The notes under the pieces are model-generated. The model was not told the DNA's origin and searched no databases. It was given only the letters and a program-made list of their open reading frames with translations. From contig JAIOTG010000048.1 in NCBI GenBank assembly GCA_021106995.1, forward strand, positions 1-5,697: DNA of 5,697 bases. The letters run 5' to 3'. The position numbers and the translations under genes are program-made. Shown one piece after another: positions 1 through 5,272 of this stretch; position 1 is the stretch's first letter; every line of letters starts with the position of its first letter. The stretch is from a bacterium (GTDB lineage Bacteria; Patescibacteriota; Patescibacteriia; Patescibacteriales; JAGXOH01).

Positions 1-1031
1 CCGACAAAACCATTAACAACCTTATTTTTTCTCATCACTTCTTTTTCAGCTAAATAAACCATTCTAATTTTACATTCAAAACCAAGCTTGGAGGTCTTGG
101 CCTCTATCCCTTCAATCTGTCTACTTTCTTTAGGCTTTAAATTCATCATATTAAAAGAATCATCTTCCTTTTCTGGAAAAGGCTCCATTTCTACTCCTAA
201 AAGATATAATAAAGAATCGCTCAAAGAATCAAAAAGAGAAAGAAACGGAGCAAACATTTTATCAGTAAAAGATTTATCAGAACTCGTTTTTTCTCCTAAA
301 ATTTTACTAATCTCTTTATCCCCTCTCTTTGGCCAATCAAAGCCGGTGGGAATAACTATCATCTGATACCACAATTGTTCCCCTGGTCCCAAACTACTAT
401 TTAAATCCATTAAGGCTGCCATGGGATCACGAAAATATTCCTCTGCTTCTTTTCCAAATTGATGTTCAAATTCAGGATAAGTCTTAATGGGAAACATATC
501 ATTTTTTGCTAAAATAAATTCTGCTCCCCAAAGATCATAGTTTTCGTCAGGATATCTAGTCGGATACCCCTTGGTATAATCATCCACTTCTGTAATTTCC
601 GCGTCAGGATACTGGGAATAAACAGCCGATTCAACCAAATCTCTAAAACCAACTGGGGTATGAACTAAAAACTGAGTGTAACCTTCTATGCTAACAATTT
701 CAAAACTGAAATAAAGTTGCCATTTTCCGTCCCAATATTTTTCTAGTAAATTAATAGAACCATGCGCACCAGCAATATAGGTAAATAAATTTTCCACTGC
801 TTTAACCGATTGCCTGTTTTCCCTAGGAATATCTATGGCAAGAAGAATGGAATCAGCATTCTCTTTCGCCCAAAGACCTCGCCTGTAAACAAGCCAAATT
901 TCCTTAAACCCCCAAAGAAGTGTTATAGCAATAGGAATCCAACCGAACCAAAGCAAAACCCGCCAAATCAAAATCTGTGGGTCCATATAAAGCATTTCCC
1001 TTAAAAAAGATAAATCTAGAACTATATCCAT
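1..1031 (-). CDS. Conserved CPR membrane-anchored protein of unknown function (partial, C-terminus beyond window)
   Basis: The frame is open for 343 codons and runs off the left edge, so only the N-terminal part is present. Residues about 19-42 form a hydrophobic, tryptophan-rich membrane segment (ILIWRVLLWFGWIPIAITLL). A basic stretch and a long soluble domain follow. Recognisable blocks are AIDIPRENRQS near 65-75, EKYWDGKWQ near 97-105, the FEIVSIEG block near 110-117, QYPDAEITEVDDY near 140-152 and PGEQLWYQ near 216-223. I recognise this pattern from a protein widespread in Patescibacteria, usually annotated as hypothetical (I believe DUF8128) and often found near VirB4/TraG-like ATPases. 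That neighbour lies outside this window and cannot be checked. The ATG at 1029-1031 is chosen because a promoter ends 17 bases before it. An alternative ATG at 984-986 (MDPQ) has AAGGG 10-11 bases upstream and would still keep the membrane helix. Confidence 0.88.
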   Translation of the reverse strand, partial: MDIVLDLSFLREMLYMDPQILIWRVLLWFGWIPIAITLLWGFKEIWLVYRRGLWAKENADSILLAIDIPRENRQSVKAVENLFTYIAGAHGSINLLEKYWDGKWQLYFSFEIVSIEGYTQFLVHTPVGFRDLVESAVYSQYPDAEITEVDDYTKGYPTRYPDENYDLWGAEFILAKNDMFPIKTYPEFEHQFGKEAEEYFRDPMAALMDLNSSLGPGEQLWYQMIVIPTGFDWPKRGDKEISKILGEKTSSDKSFTDKMFAPFLSLFDSLSDSLLYLLGVEMEPFPEKEDDSFNMMNLKPKESRQIEGIEAKTSKLGFECKIRMVYLAEKEVMRKNKVVNGFV

Positions 1032-1048
1032 AAAATATATTTAATAAT

Positions 1049-1077
1049 ATTTTACCACTTATTAAAGTTTTTTTCAA
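1049..1077 (-). promoter_or_regulatory. Sigma-70-type promoter of the left-edge membrane protein gene
   Basis: Read on the minus strand, TTGAAA (1072-1077) is followed by exactly 17 bases and then TAAAAT (1049-1054). A TG one base before the -10 box makes it an extended -10 element. Both hexamers are close to consensus. The start codon at 1031 lies 17 bases past the -10 box, so the leader would be about 10 nucleotides and has no room for a Shine-Dalgarno site. Confidence 0.65.
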
Positions 1078-1080
1078 TTT

Positions 1081-1110
1081 TAAACCCCCCTTCAAAAGAA
1101 GGGGGGTTTA
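1081..1110 (-). terminator. Hairpin terminator downstream of the sigma/HARE gene
   Basis: This is a perfect 13-bp inverted repeat, TAAACCCCCCTTC and its complement, around a four-base loop (1094-1097). It is one of the most GC-rich spots in the window and starts 25 bases after the stop of the sigma-region-4 gene. The flanking U-tract is weak in both directions (TTTA only), so efficiency is uncertain and it may act on either strand. It sits immediately upstream of the next gene's -35 box. Confidence 0.6.
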
Positions 1111-1135
1111 GTATATAAAATAGATTAAATTAAAA

Positions 1136-2338
1136 TTATTTCTCAGTTACCGCATATTTATCACCAATTTTTTGAAAATTTTTACGATTTGATAAAGCCA
1201 AATTAATAGTGCTTTCTTTAACCATTCTGCTTTCAAGCACCTTTTTTACAACATCTTCTTTATTTAAAGGCTCACTGGATGACTCCAGTATATCTTTAAT
1301 AACTTGAGTTACTGTTCCCTGCTTAAAACCCCATTCCTTTAATCCATACATTCCTCTGCCAATCAAAACATATTTATCATCTAGTATTAACTCGTTATGA
1401 ACAGTAGCAGAATTAGTTTTTTTATGATCAAAATTAGTATCATTTATTAATTTAGCAATCTCAGTAAAATGAAGTGGCTTGCCATAATTCTTTAGAACTA
1501 AATAAATCTTATCATTAACAGTTTTGGGACTTATTTCGTTCCAAGAAACATGACCCCAATGACCGAATTTATTCTTTTCTAAATCTCTGATAATTTGCAA
1601 AAAAGAATAAAGAGCACTGTAATTTTTAAAAATTCCTCTCTCCTCTTCACTTAAATCATCGCCCAACCAATTGTAAGAATGAACCCTTTCTGAACTCCTA
1701 AATTTCCCCTCATGTTTTTTATAGTTTTCCAATTTTAATATTAATTCTACTAACTCGCTAATATTAATAATATTATTCAACTTCTGTATTTCCTCATTAA
1801 ATTCTTGAGATAAATATTCAAAATGATCCAACGAATCATTCTTAAACTTATAAGAATCTTTAAATTTGTCAGATCTTTTTATCTCCTCTAAGGAGTCATT
1901 AAAAATTCTAGATAACAAAAAATCAAAATGGTTTTCTTGAATTATGCTCCTTTTTTCTTCATCGTTTACTTTTAAACCTAATTCAGAAACTTTATCTAAG
2001 AGTCCAAATAAATGCTGTTTTTCAGCTACTCCTCCATGCTCCCCTAATATTAAAAAAACTGTCTCTTGTAATTGTTTTAATTCTACCTGCAATTCTTTAG
2101 CTTCGTTTATTTTACCTACCAAAACTTTTTCAATTTGCCTAATTCTCTCACGAGTCAAGCCGTGAGCCTGTCCCACCTGTTCCAATGTTTCTCTTTTAAC
2201 TCTATCCAAACCAAAACGACGCTTTATCACATTTTTCTCTTTAGTAGAAAAATTTTTGATTAAATCGTCTATAATTCTTTTAGTGTTTATTTTCTGAGAA
2301 AAAATTAATTCTTCTTCAAGCTTGTTGTCTTCAGGCAT
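1136..2338 (-). CDS. Sigma-70 region 4 / HARE-HTH domain DNA-binding regulator
   Basis: This 400-residue protein has a clear sigma-70 region 4 at about residues 25-82. It includes the RRFGLD block (40-45), TLEQVGQAHGLTRERIRQIE (51-70) and the recognition helix that contacts -35 DNA in sigma factors. No region 2 (core binding and -10 recognition) is visible, so it is unlikely to be a complete sigma factor. The middle (about 85-265) is charged and helix-rich. Residues about 271-336 match a HARE-HTH winged helix, the domain also found in the RNA polymerase delta subunit, ending in GRGMYGLKEWG (327-337). A second winged-helix-like segment covers about 341-398. The role is inferred to be transcription regulation or DNA binding in the cytoplasm; the target is unknown. 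The ATG at 2336-2338 has no Shine-Dalgarno site. The gene stands alone between a promoter and a hairpin. Confidence 0.85.
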   Translation of the reverse strand: MPEDNKLEEELIFSQKINTKRIIDDLIKNFSTKEKNVIKRRFGLDRVKRETLEQVGQAHGLTRERIRQIEKVLVGKINEAKELQVELKQLQETVFLILGEHGGVAEKQHLFGLLDKVSELGLKVNDEEKRSIIQENHFDFLLSRIFNDSLEEIKRSDKFKDSYKFKNDSLDHFEYLSQEFNEEIQKLNNIINISELVELILKLENYKKHEGKFRSSERVHSYNWLGDDLSEEERGIFKNYSALYSFLQIIRDLEKNKFGHWGHVSWNEISPKTVNDKIYLVLKNYGKPLHFTEIAKLINDTNFDHKKTNSATVHNELILDDKYVLIGRGMYGLKEWGFKQGTVTQVIKDILESSSEPLNKEDVVKKVLESRMVKESTINLALSNRKNFQKIGDKYAVTEK

Positions 2339-2413
2339 ATTTACTTAAACAAACAAGAGCATGGATTACTTGCTTTTTTTATTTAAAAATGGGTTAATTA
2401 ATATTTCTATATA

Positions 2414-2442
2414 ACACTAACACAAAAATAAATTTTAGTCAA
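2414..2442 (-). promoter_or_regulatory. Probable promoter of the sigma/HARE gene
   Basis: On the minus strand TTGACT (2437-2442, five of six to consensus) is followed by 17 bases and TAGTGT (2414-2419), with TG one base before it. The -10 hexamer is weak. An overlapping alternative, TG-T-TATATA, lies just downstream but is too far from this -35 box. The leader would be about 70 nucleotides, longer than for the other minus-strand promoters here. Confidence 0.4.
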
Positions 2443-2458
2443 CCCATATAAGAATTTA

Positions 2459-2482
2459 CTTATAAAAAAGGCTTATAAAAAA
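2459..2482. repeat. Tandem pair of CTTATAAAAAA, 13-base period
   Basis: The 11-base word CTTATAAAAAA occurs at 2459-2469 and again at 2472-2482, between the end of the RhuM-Doc gene and the promoter of the sigma/HARE gene. On the minus strand these are T-runs that could help end transcription of the upstream gene. They also lie about 17 bases upstream of the -35 box, where A/T-rich UP-like elements occur. In such AT-rich DNA it may be chance. Confidence 0.3.
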
Positions 2483-2508
2483 ACTGTAAACGATTTTTTA
2501 TTAAAATT

Positions 2509-3507
2509 TTATTTATCTAATGTTAGGTTTTCAATCAAACTTATCATCACATCTTTTTCGCCTGGCCGACTCTCTGCTACGAGTAAAGCCAAAGCCGTTA
2601 AAGCGCTGTCTGATATCTTTACTCCTCCTTTTTTCTTATAAAGATAATTATTTTTGTCTAGAAAATAGACAAAAAGAAAAGATCCGATTCTTTTGTTGCC
2701 ATCTGAAAAAGGATGATCTTTTATAATAAAATAAAAAAGATGGGAAGCCTTAGGCTCAATGCCAAAATAAAGATTTTTCTTATTAAAAGTTTGATAAAGA
2801 TTATTAATAACAGCCTCAAAACCATGATCTATTTCATTGCCAAAAATATCAGTAGCCTCTTTTTTAAAAATTAAATCTTTTTTAACGCTCTTAATAATAT
2901 TTAAACAATGTTTATACCCTAAAGTAAAGCTTTCTTTCCTACCTTTAATTTTATCTAATTTATTTTTGTCATATTTTTCTAAAATACTTAAAGTTCTAGA
3001 ATAATCAGACAAAAGTCCTAAAATCTCTTTTTCCTGGCCCACCAATTGCTTCTTTTTAACTTTATCATTTAAAAAATTTATAGTTTTCTGTAATTTCCTC
3101 AAACTCTGAGCTTGGCCTGATAAAACATTCTCATTTATAGTATAACCATCTAAAATATGACCTCTCAAAATTCTAGTAGCCCAAACCCTAAATTGAGTAG
3201 CTTTTTTTGAATTAACCCGATAACCAACCGAAATAATAACATCGAGGTTATAAAATTGAGTTTGATATTTTTTTCCGTCTGAAGCAGTTGTCCGGAATTT
3301 CCGGATAACTGAATTTTTATTCAATTCTCCTGTAGAAAAAATATTTTGCAAATGTTCATTAACAGTTCTAACATCAACTTTAAAAATATTAGCCATTTGC
3401 TTTTGTGATAACCAAATAGTTTCATCTTCTAGGAGGGCTTTTATTTTAATTTCGCTTCTCTCTCCTTTATAAATTATAATTTCTTTTTTCTGTTTTGTTT
3501 TATTCAT
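2509..3507 (-). CDS. RhuM-Fic/Doc family protein
   Basis: This 332-residue protein has two parts. Residues about 8-128 are the RhuM domain, with the conserved stretches WLSQKQMANIFKVD (32-45, a helix-turn-helix-like segment), SVIRKFRTTASDGKKY (66-81), YNLDVIISVGYRVNS (86-100) and FRVWAT (106-111). After a coiled, lysine-rich linker, residues about 190-325 form a Fic/Doc domain. Its catalytic motif HPFSDGNKRIGS (265-276) keeps the His, Phe, Asp, Gly-Asn and Lys-Arg positions. The lysine, and the lack of the final arginine of AMP-transferring Fic enzymes, place it nearer to Doc, which phosphorylates EF-Tu; this is family knowledge, not shown here. The ESRPGEKD block near 312-319 is typical of the RhuM-Doc family. 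No Phd-like antitoxin gene is adjacent. RhuM-Doc proteins often sit beside type I restriction genes, which are absent here. The ATG has no Shine-Dalgarno site. Confidence 0.9.
   Translation of the reverse strand: MNKTKQKKEIIIYKGERSEIKIKALLEDETIWLSQKQMANIFKVDVRTVNEHLQNIFSTGELNKNSVIRKFRTTASDGKKYQTQFYNLDVIISVGYRVNSKKATQFRVWATRILRGHILDGYTINENVLSGQAQSLRKLQKTINFLNDKVKKKQLVGQEKEILGLLSDYSRTLSILEKYDKNKLDKIKGRKESFTLGYKHCLNIIKSVKKDLIFKKEATDIFGNEIDHGFEAVINNLYQTFNKKNLYFGIEPKASHLFYFIIKDHPFSDGNKRIGSFLFVYFLDKNNYLYKKKGGVKISDSALTALALLVAESRPGEKDVMISLIENLTLDK
3287..3309. repeat. 23-base palindrome inside the RhuM domain
   Basis: The core TCCGGAA-T-TTCCGGA (3291-3305) is a perfect palindrome around one central base. 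It is flanked by GTT and AAC arms (3287-3289 and 3307-3309) that also pair, with one mismatch on each side between core and arms. It encodes part of the conserved IRKFRTT stretch and uses two CGG arginine codons, unusual in this AT-rich gene. It may be an operator-like site or a by-product of the conserved protein motif. Confidence 0.4.
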
Positions 3508-3569
3508 GGAAATTTTAAATTAATTTGAACAAATCCAGATCTATAAATTTATATTTAAATTAACATTCT

Positions 3570-3599
3570 TCTATATTTATTAATCATTATTCTTACCAA
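3570..3599 (-). promoter_or_regulatory. Possible weak promoter of the RhuM-Doc gene
   Basis: On the minus strand TTGGTA (3594-3599) is followed by 18 bases and TATAGA (3570-3575), each four of six to consensus. The -35 box overlaps the last codons and stop of the V4R-like gene. The 85-base gap 3508-3592 holds no terminator hairpin, so readthrough from that gene is equally possible. Confidence 0.28.
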
Positions 3600-4219
3600 A
3601 TAATCTCAAATTCATGATAATCATCTCCCTTAAACATACATTTTGTTTCTTTTATTTTAGAGTTTTTTATACCCCCAAATTCCACAATCTTTCTAAAATA
3701 ACCTAAATAAAAAATACAAAACAAAGGAGAAACTAAAAAATCATCTATCCTTAAAATAAATTTTCTGTTTTTCATATCCACCAAAGGAACAGTTAACGAA
3801 CCAGTGCTGTAGTGCTTTTTCCAGTAACTTGGAGATCTTTTAATAGTAACTTCTGGAGAAACAAAATACCCAGCTAAAATTCTCATAATAAAAGAAATTT
3901 GAGGAGCCTGGTAGCCACTATCTATTAATTCTTCTTGTCCCCAACCAAATGTCCTTAACATAACTAGCCAGCCAAAAGGTCTAAGCCCTATAGGATGCCA
4001 CCCTCTATAATCCGCCTTTCTTAAATCGATTTCATACCCTAATTCTTTTGATTTTTTAGCAAAATCATTCAAGCCCTTAACACCTTTTTTTCTTTTTATA
4101 TATTCTCTTTGCGTGTGAAAAACCTCTCCCGCTATCATCCCTTCTTTTTTTAAGAGTTCTACAAAATTTTTCTCTGACTCCAAAAGTATTTTCTCAAATA
4201 ATTTATCTTCCTTATTCAT
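3593..4219 (-). CDS. Uncharacterised protein with V4R-like C-terminal motif
   Basis: This is a complete 208-residue protein with no signal peptide and no convincing membrane helix; the hydrophobic stretch at about 161-174 is probably a buried core. The N-terminus is a charged helix. GEVFHTQREYIKRKKGVKGL (31-50) and a GWHPIGLRPFGWLV block (73-86) follow. The C-terminus, ETKCMFKGDDYHEFEI (191-206), resembles the end of V4R / heme-NO-binding-like ligand domains. In those, a Cys, a Gly-Asp turn and a second Cys precede Phe; here the second Cys position is His202. The overall order (G-x-x-F, then a helix, then a mid-length domain ending in C...GD...EF) fits that superfamily, but this comes from memory of the motif only. 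The start lies 27 bases after the stop of the AbrB-like gene, suggesting one transcript. A ligand-sensing role is inference. Confidence 0.7.
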   Translation of the reverse strand: MNKEDKLFEKILLESEKNFVELLKKEGMIAGEVFHTQREYIKRKKGVKGLNDFAKKSKELGYEIDLRKADYRGWHPIGLRPFGWLVMLRTFGWGQEELIDSGYQAPQISFIMRILAGYFVSPEVTIKRSPSYWKKHYSTGSLTVPLVDMKNRKFILRIDDFLVSPLFCIFYLGYFRKIVEFGGIKNSKIKETKCMFKGDDYHEFEIIW

Positions 4220-4246
4220 AAACTTTTTATATTTATATTATTTTTT

Positions 4247-4415
4247 TCAATTCTCTATAACAATTTTACCATTTTTTTCAGAAATATTTAACTTCCATCT
4301 TTCACGAAGACCAAAAGACAAAACTATTTCTTTAAGAAAATTTATGCAATAAGCTCCTCTTCCATTTTTTATAATTTTTCTAACAAATTTAAGTGAACAT
4401 TCAAATAGTGTTCAT
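4247..4415 (-). pseudogene. Small AbrB/SpoVT-like DNA-binding protein, frame broken by one base
   Basis: Minus-strand translation from 4403 down to the TGA at 4247-4249 gives a 51-residue run that starts ECSLKFVRKIIKNGRGAY and ends NGKIVIEN. Its layout matches short AbrB/MazE/SpoVT proteins: K-x-G-R-G-x-Y, then KEIV, GLRER, and a final strand NGKIVI. The proline usual in the PKE step is leucine here. There is no ATG, GTG or TTG at the head of this frame. An ATG at 4413-4415 encodes M-N-T-I and then hits TGA; skipping one T of the TTT run joins it to the 51-residue frame, giving 55 residues. A promoter lies 11 bases before that ATG. The break may be an assembly error, a real mutation, or +1 frameshifting at ATT-TGA. 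Intact, it would be a dimeric DNA-binding regulator or antitoxin-like protein, co-transcribed with the V4R-like gene. Confidence 0.6.
4394..4414. repeat. Inverted repeat TGAACA-N9-TGTTCA at the AbrB-like start
   Basis: Perfect six-base arms at 4394-4399 and 4409-4414 surround nine bases. The repeat overlaps the first codons of the small gene, about 13 bases downstream of its -10 box. AbrB/MazE proteins commonly bind their own promoters, so an autoregulatory operator is possible. Six-base arms can also occur by chance. Confidence 0.35.
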
Positions 4416-4426
4416 TGATATTTTTA

Positions 4427-4455
4427 ATTTTACCACTCAAAAACTTGTAAATCAA
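4427..4455 (-). promoter_or_regulatory. Promoter of the AbrB-like/V4R-like transcript
   Basis: On the minus strand TTGATT (4450-4455) is followed by exactly 17 bases and TAAAAT (4427-4432) with an extended TG. The 11-base word AGTGGTAAAAT is identical to that in the promoter at 1049-1077. The ATG at 4415 lies 11 bases past the -10 box, so the leader would be only a few nucleotides. A site this good in a gap with no other gene supports the presence of the small gene. Confidence 0.6.
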
Positions 4456-4460
4456 ATAAA

Positions 4461-4484
4461 AAAACGCGTTTCAAAACGCGTTTT
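4461..4484 (-). terminator. Rho-independent terminator of the ferredoxin operon
   Basis: The inverted repeat AAAACGCGTTT / AAACGCGTTTT has a CGCG core and a small loop, and begins 16 bases after the TAG at 4501-4503. On the minus strand the CGCG arm runs into seven T residues; on the plus strand it is followed by TTTTATTTTTTT. It can therefore work in both directions, but only the minus strand carries a gene leading into it. Confidence 0.8.
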
Positions 4485-4500
4485 ATTTTTTTATACATTT

Positions 4501-4824
4501 CTAAGATAATTCAATTGCTGAAGTAGGACAAACTTTTATTGCTTCATAAAGTTTTTTTGACCCTAGGTTTTTGCTCGATACCACCACTATTTCCCTCCCA
4601 CTACCGGAAAAATGTTCACTATCCACCATTATACATCTACCACAACCTATACAATTATGGTTGATGCTTAAATCTTGGTATTTACTGACATCCTTCTCTG
4701 TCTGAATATCTTTGTTATTATTATTGTCTTGAATTTTACCACTGTTATTAAACGTGCATCCTGATAAAACGTTTAACAAAAAAATTATGGAAATAAATAT
4801 TAAAAAAAATCTATACTTTTTCAT
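4501..4824 (-). CDS. Lipoprotein ferredoxin with one 4Fe-4S cluster
   Basis: This 107-residue protein starts with a classic lipoprotein signal: MKKYR, a hydrophobic core at about 6-20, and a lipobox L20-S21-G22-C23. It should be cut before Cys23, lipid-anchored and held outside the cytoplasmic membrane. A polar, asparagine-rich linker (24-50) leads to a ferredoxin fold. Cys58, Cys61 and Cys64 form C-x2-C-x2-C (CIGCGRC), and Cys99-Pro100 supplies the fourth ligand, so one 4Fe-4S cluster is predicted. The ending AIKVCPTSAIEL is typical of monocluster ferredoxins. A tethered ferredoxin outside the membrane is uncommon and implies electron transfer there, probably with the membrane protein whose gene overlaps its start by 14 bases. 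The start follows AAGAAA, a weak ribosome site; translational coupling is likely. The cluster and location are predicted from motifs; the electron partner is inferred. Confidence 0.87.
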   Translation of the reverse strand: MKKYRFFLIFISIIFLLNVLSGCTFNNSGKIQDNNNNKDIQTEKDVSKYQDLSINHNCIGCGRCIMVDSEHFSGSGREIVVVSSKNLGSKKLYEAIKVCPTSAIELS

Positions 4825-5146
4825 TTTTCTTAAATTTAAAAATATTTTTATAATAATCTATACGCCAAATGATATGAAAAACAGAGATAACTGCCATAAT
4901 TATACCGGACTCAACATGAAACCAAAGCATTTTAGAATATCCAGGTAAAATTGTTTTATTATCTACCTGAATAGCTAACACAATTCCCAAAATAGCGGAA
5001 ATTAAAAAAACGACGGCTAGAATACTATTCCACACCCTCCTATGGGTAATTAATTTTATCTTATTAAATCTAACGAACAAAAAAGAAATAAAATAAATGA
5101 CCGAAATCACTAAAACTATTTCTAAAGTATTATAATTTACTCTCAT
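4811..5146 (-). CDS. Three-helix membrane protein, possible heme-binding partner of the lipoprotein ferredoxin
   Basis: From the chosen ATG (5144-5146) the protein has 111 residues and three hydrophobic helices, at about 8-25, 39-60 and 75-95. His35 begins a HRR loop before helix 2. His77 and His91 lie in helix 3, 14 residues apart, in WFHVESGIIMAVISVFHIIWR-like context (split at about 75-95). Paired helix histidines, a Gly in helix 2 and a short polar loop recall DUF4405 or cytochrome b561-type heme proteins, but I cannot confirm the family. The frame extends upstream to a TTG at 5189-5191 (126 residues). I prefer the ATG because that TTG lies in a -35 box and the extension is not hydrophobic. 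The stop overlaps the ferredoxin gene start by 14 bases, so the two are probably made together. An electron-transfer role is inferred from this pairing. Confidence 0.75.
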   Translation of the reverse strand: MRVNYNTLEIVLVISVIYFISFLFVRFNKIKLITHRRVWNSILAVVFLISAILGIVLAIQVDNKTILPGYSKMLWFHVESGIIMAVISVFHIIWRIDYYKNIFKFKKNEKV

Positions 5147-5162
5147 TTTTCTATTTTTAATT

Positions 5163-5191
5163 ATCTTATTAATTAATACTATATTTTTCAA
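5163..5191 (-). promoter_or_regulatory. Promoter of the membrane protein/ferredoxin operon
   Basis: On the minus strand TTGAAA (5186-5191) is followed by 17 bases and TAAGAT (5163-5168, four of six). The ATG at 5146 lies 16 bases past the -10 box, the same geometry as the promoter at 1049-1077. An overlapping alternative is a TTGAAA at 5201-5206 with TAGTAT 17 bases further on. Either one makes the upstream TTG start unlikely. Confidence 0.45.
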
Positions 5192-5206
5192 ATCTTTCTT
5201 TCAAAT

Positions 5207-5235
5207 TTAACATATAAATAAAAAAATGTTAAGAT
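5207..5235 (+). promoter_or_regulatory. Promoter of the hydrolase gene, overlapped by an inverted repeat
   Basis: TTAACA (5207-5212, five of six) is followed by 17 bases and TAAGAT (5230-5235), with TG one base before the -10 box. The leader would be about 40 nucleotides and contains a strong ribosome site. The perfect repeat TTAACAT (5207-5213) and ATGTTAA (5226-5232), 12 bases apart, spans both boxes and could be an operator. The -35 box is 15 bases from that of the divergent operon. Confidence 0.5.
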
Positions 5236-5272
5236 AAAGAAAACGCATTGGAATAAACTTTAAAATTCCAAA

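Noticed and set aside
88..366. Plus-strand 92-codon open frame
   Set aside because: It is antisense to the well-supported conserved membrane protein, whose frame is open throughout with family-like motifs.
810..1004. Plus-strand 64-codon open frame
   Set aside because: It is antisense to the membrane segment of the left-edge gene; no ribosome site and no domain.
904..1095. Minus-strand 63-codon open frame across the start of the membrane protein gene
   Set aside because: It runs through the GC hairpin and promoter and overlaps the real gene in another frame; its composition looks random.
1944..2165. Plus-strand 73-codon open frame
   Set aside because: It is antisense to the sigma region 4 part of the regulator, which is clearly the coding strand.
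2350..2380. Possible plus-strand terminator (CAAG...CTTG followed by T-run)
   Set aside because: The stem is only four to five base pairs with an 11-base loop, and no plus-strand gene leads into it.
2520..2726. Plus-strand 68-codon open frame
   Set aside because: It is antisense to the Fic/Doc domain; its low-complexity composition mirrors the opposite strand.
4263..4272. TGGTAAAAT word, same as the promoter -10 element, upstream of the V4R-like gene
   Set aside because: It lies in the AbrB-like coding frame, where it encodes N-G-K-I, and only a poor -35 (TTAAAT) stands 17 bases upstream. Weak promoter activity cannot be excluded.
4733..4743. Third copy of AGTGGTAAAAT
   Set aside because: It lies inside the lipoprotein ferredoxin gene, encodes S-G-K-I, and has no gene start shortly downstream.
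4754..4948. Plus-strand 64-codon open frame
   Set aside because: It is antisense to the overlapping ferredoxin and membrane protein genes; no promoter or ribosome site.
5147..5191. N-terminal extension of the three-helix membrane protein from a TTG codon
   Set aside because: The TTG falls within a -35 box, the extension is lysine-rich and unstructured, and the ATG at 5146 fits the promoter geometry better.
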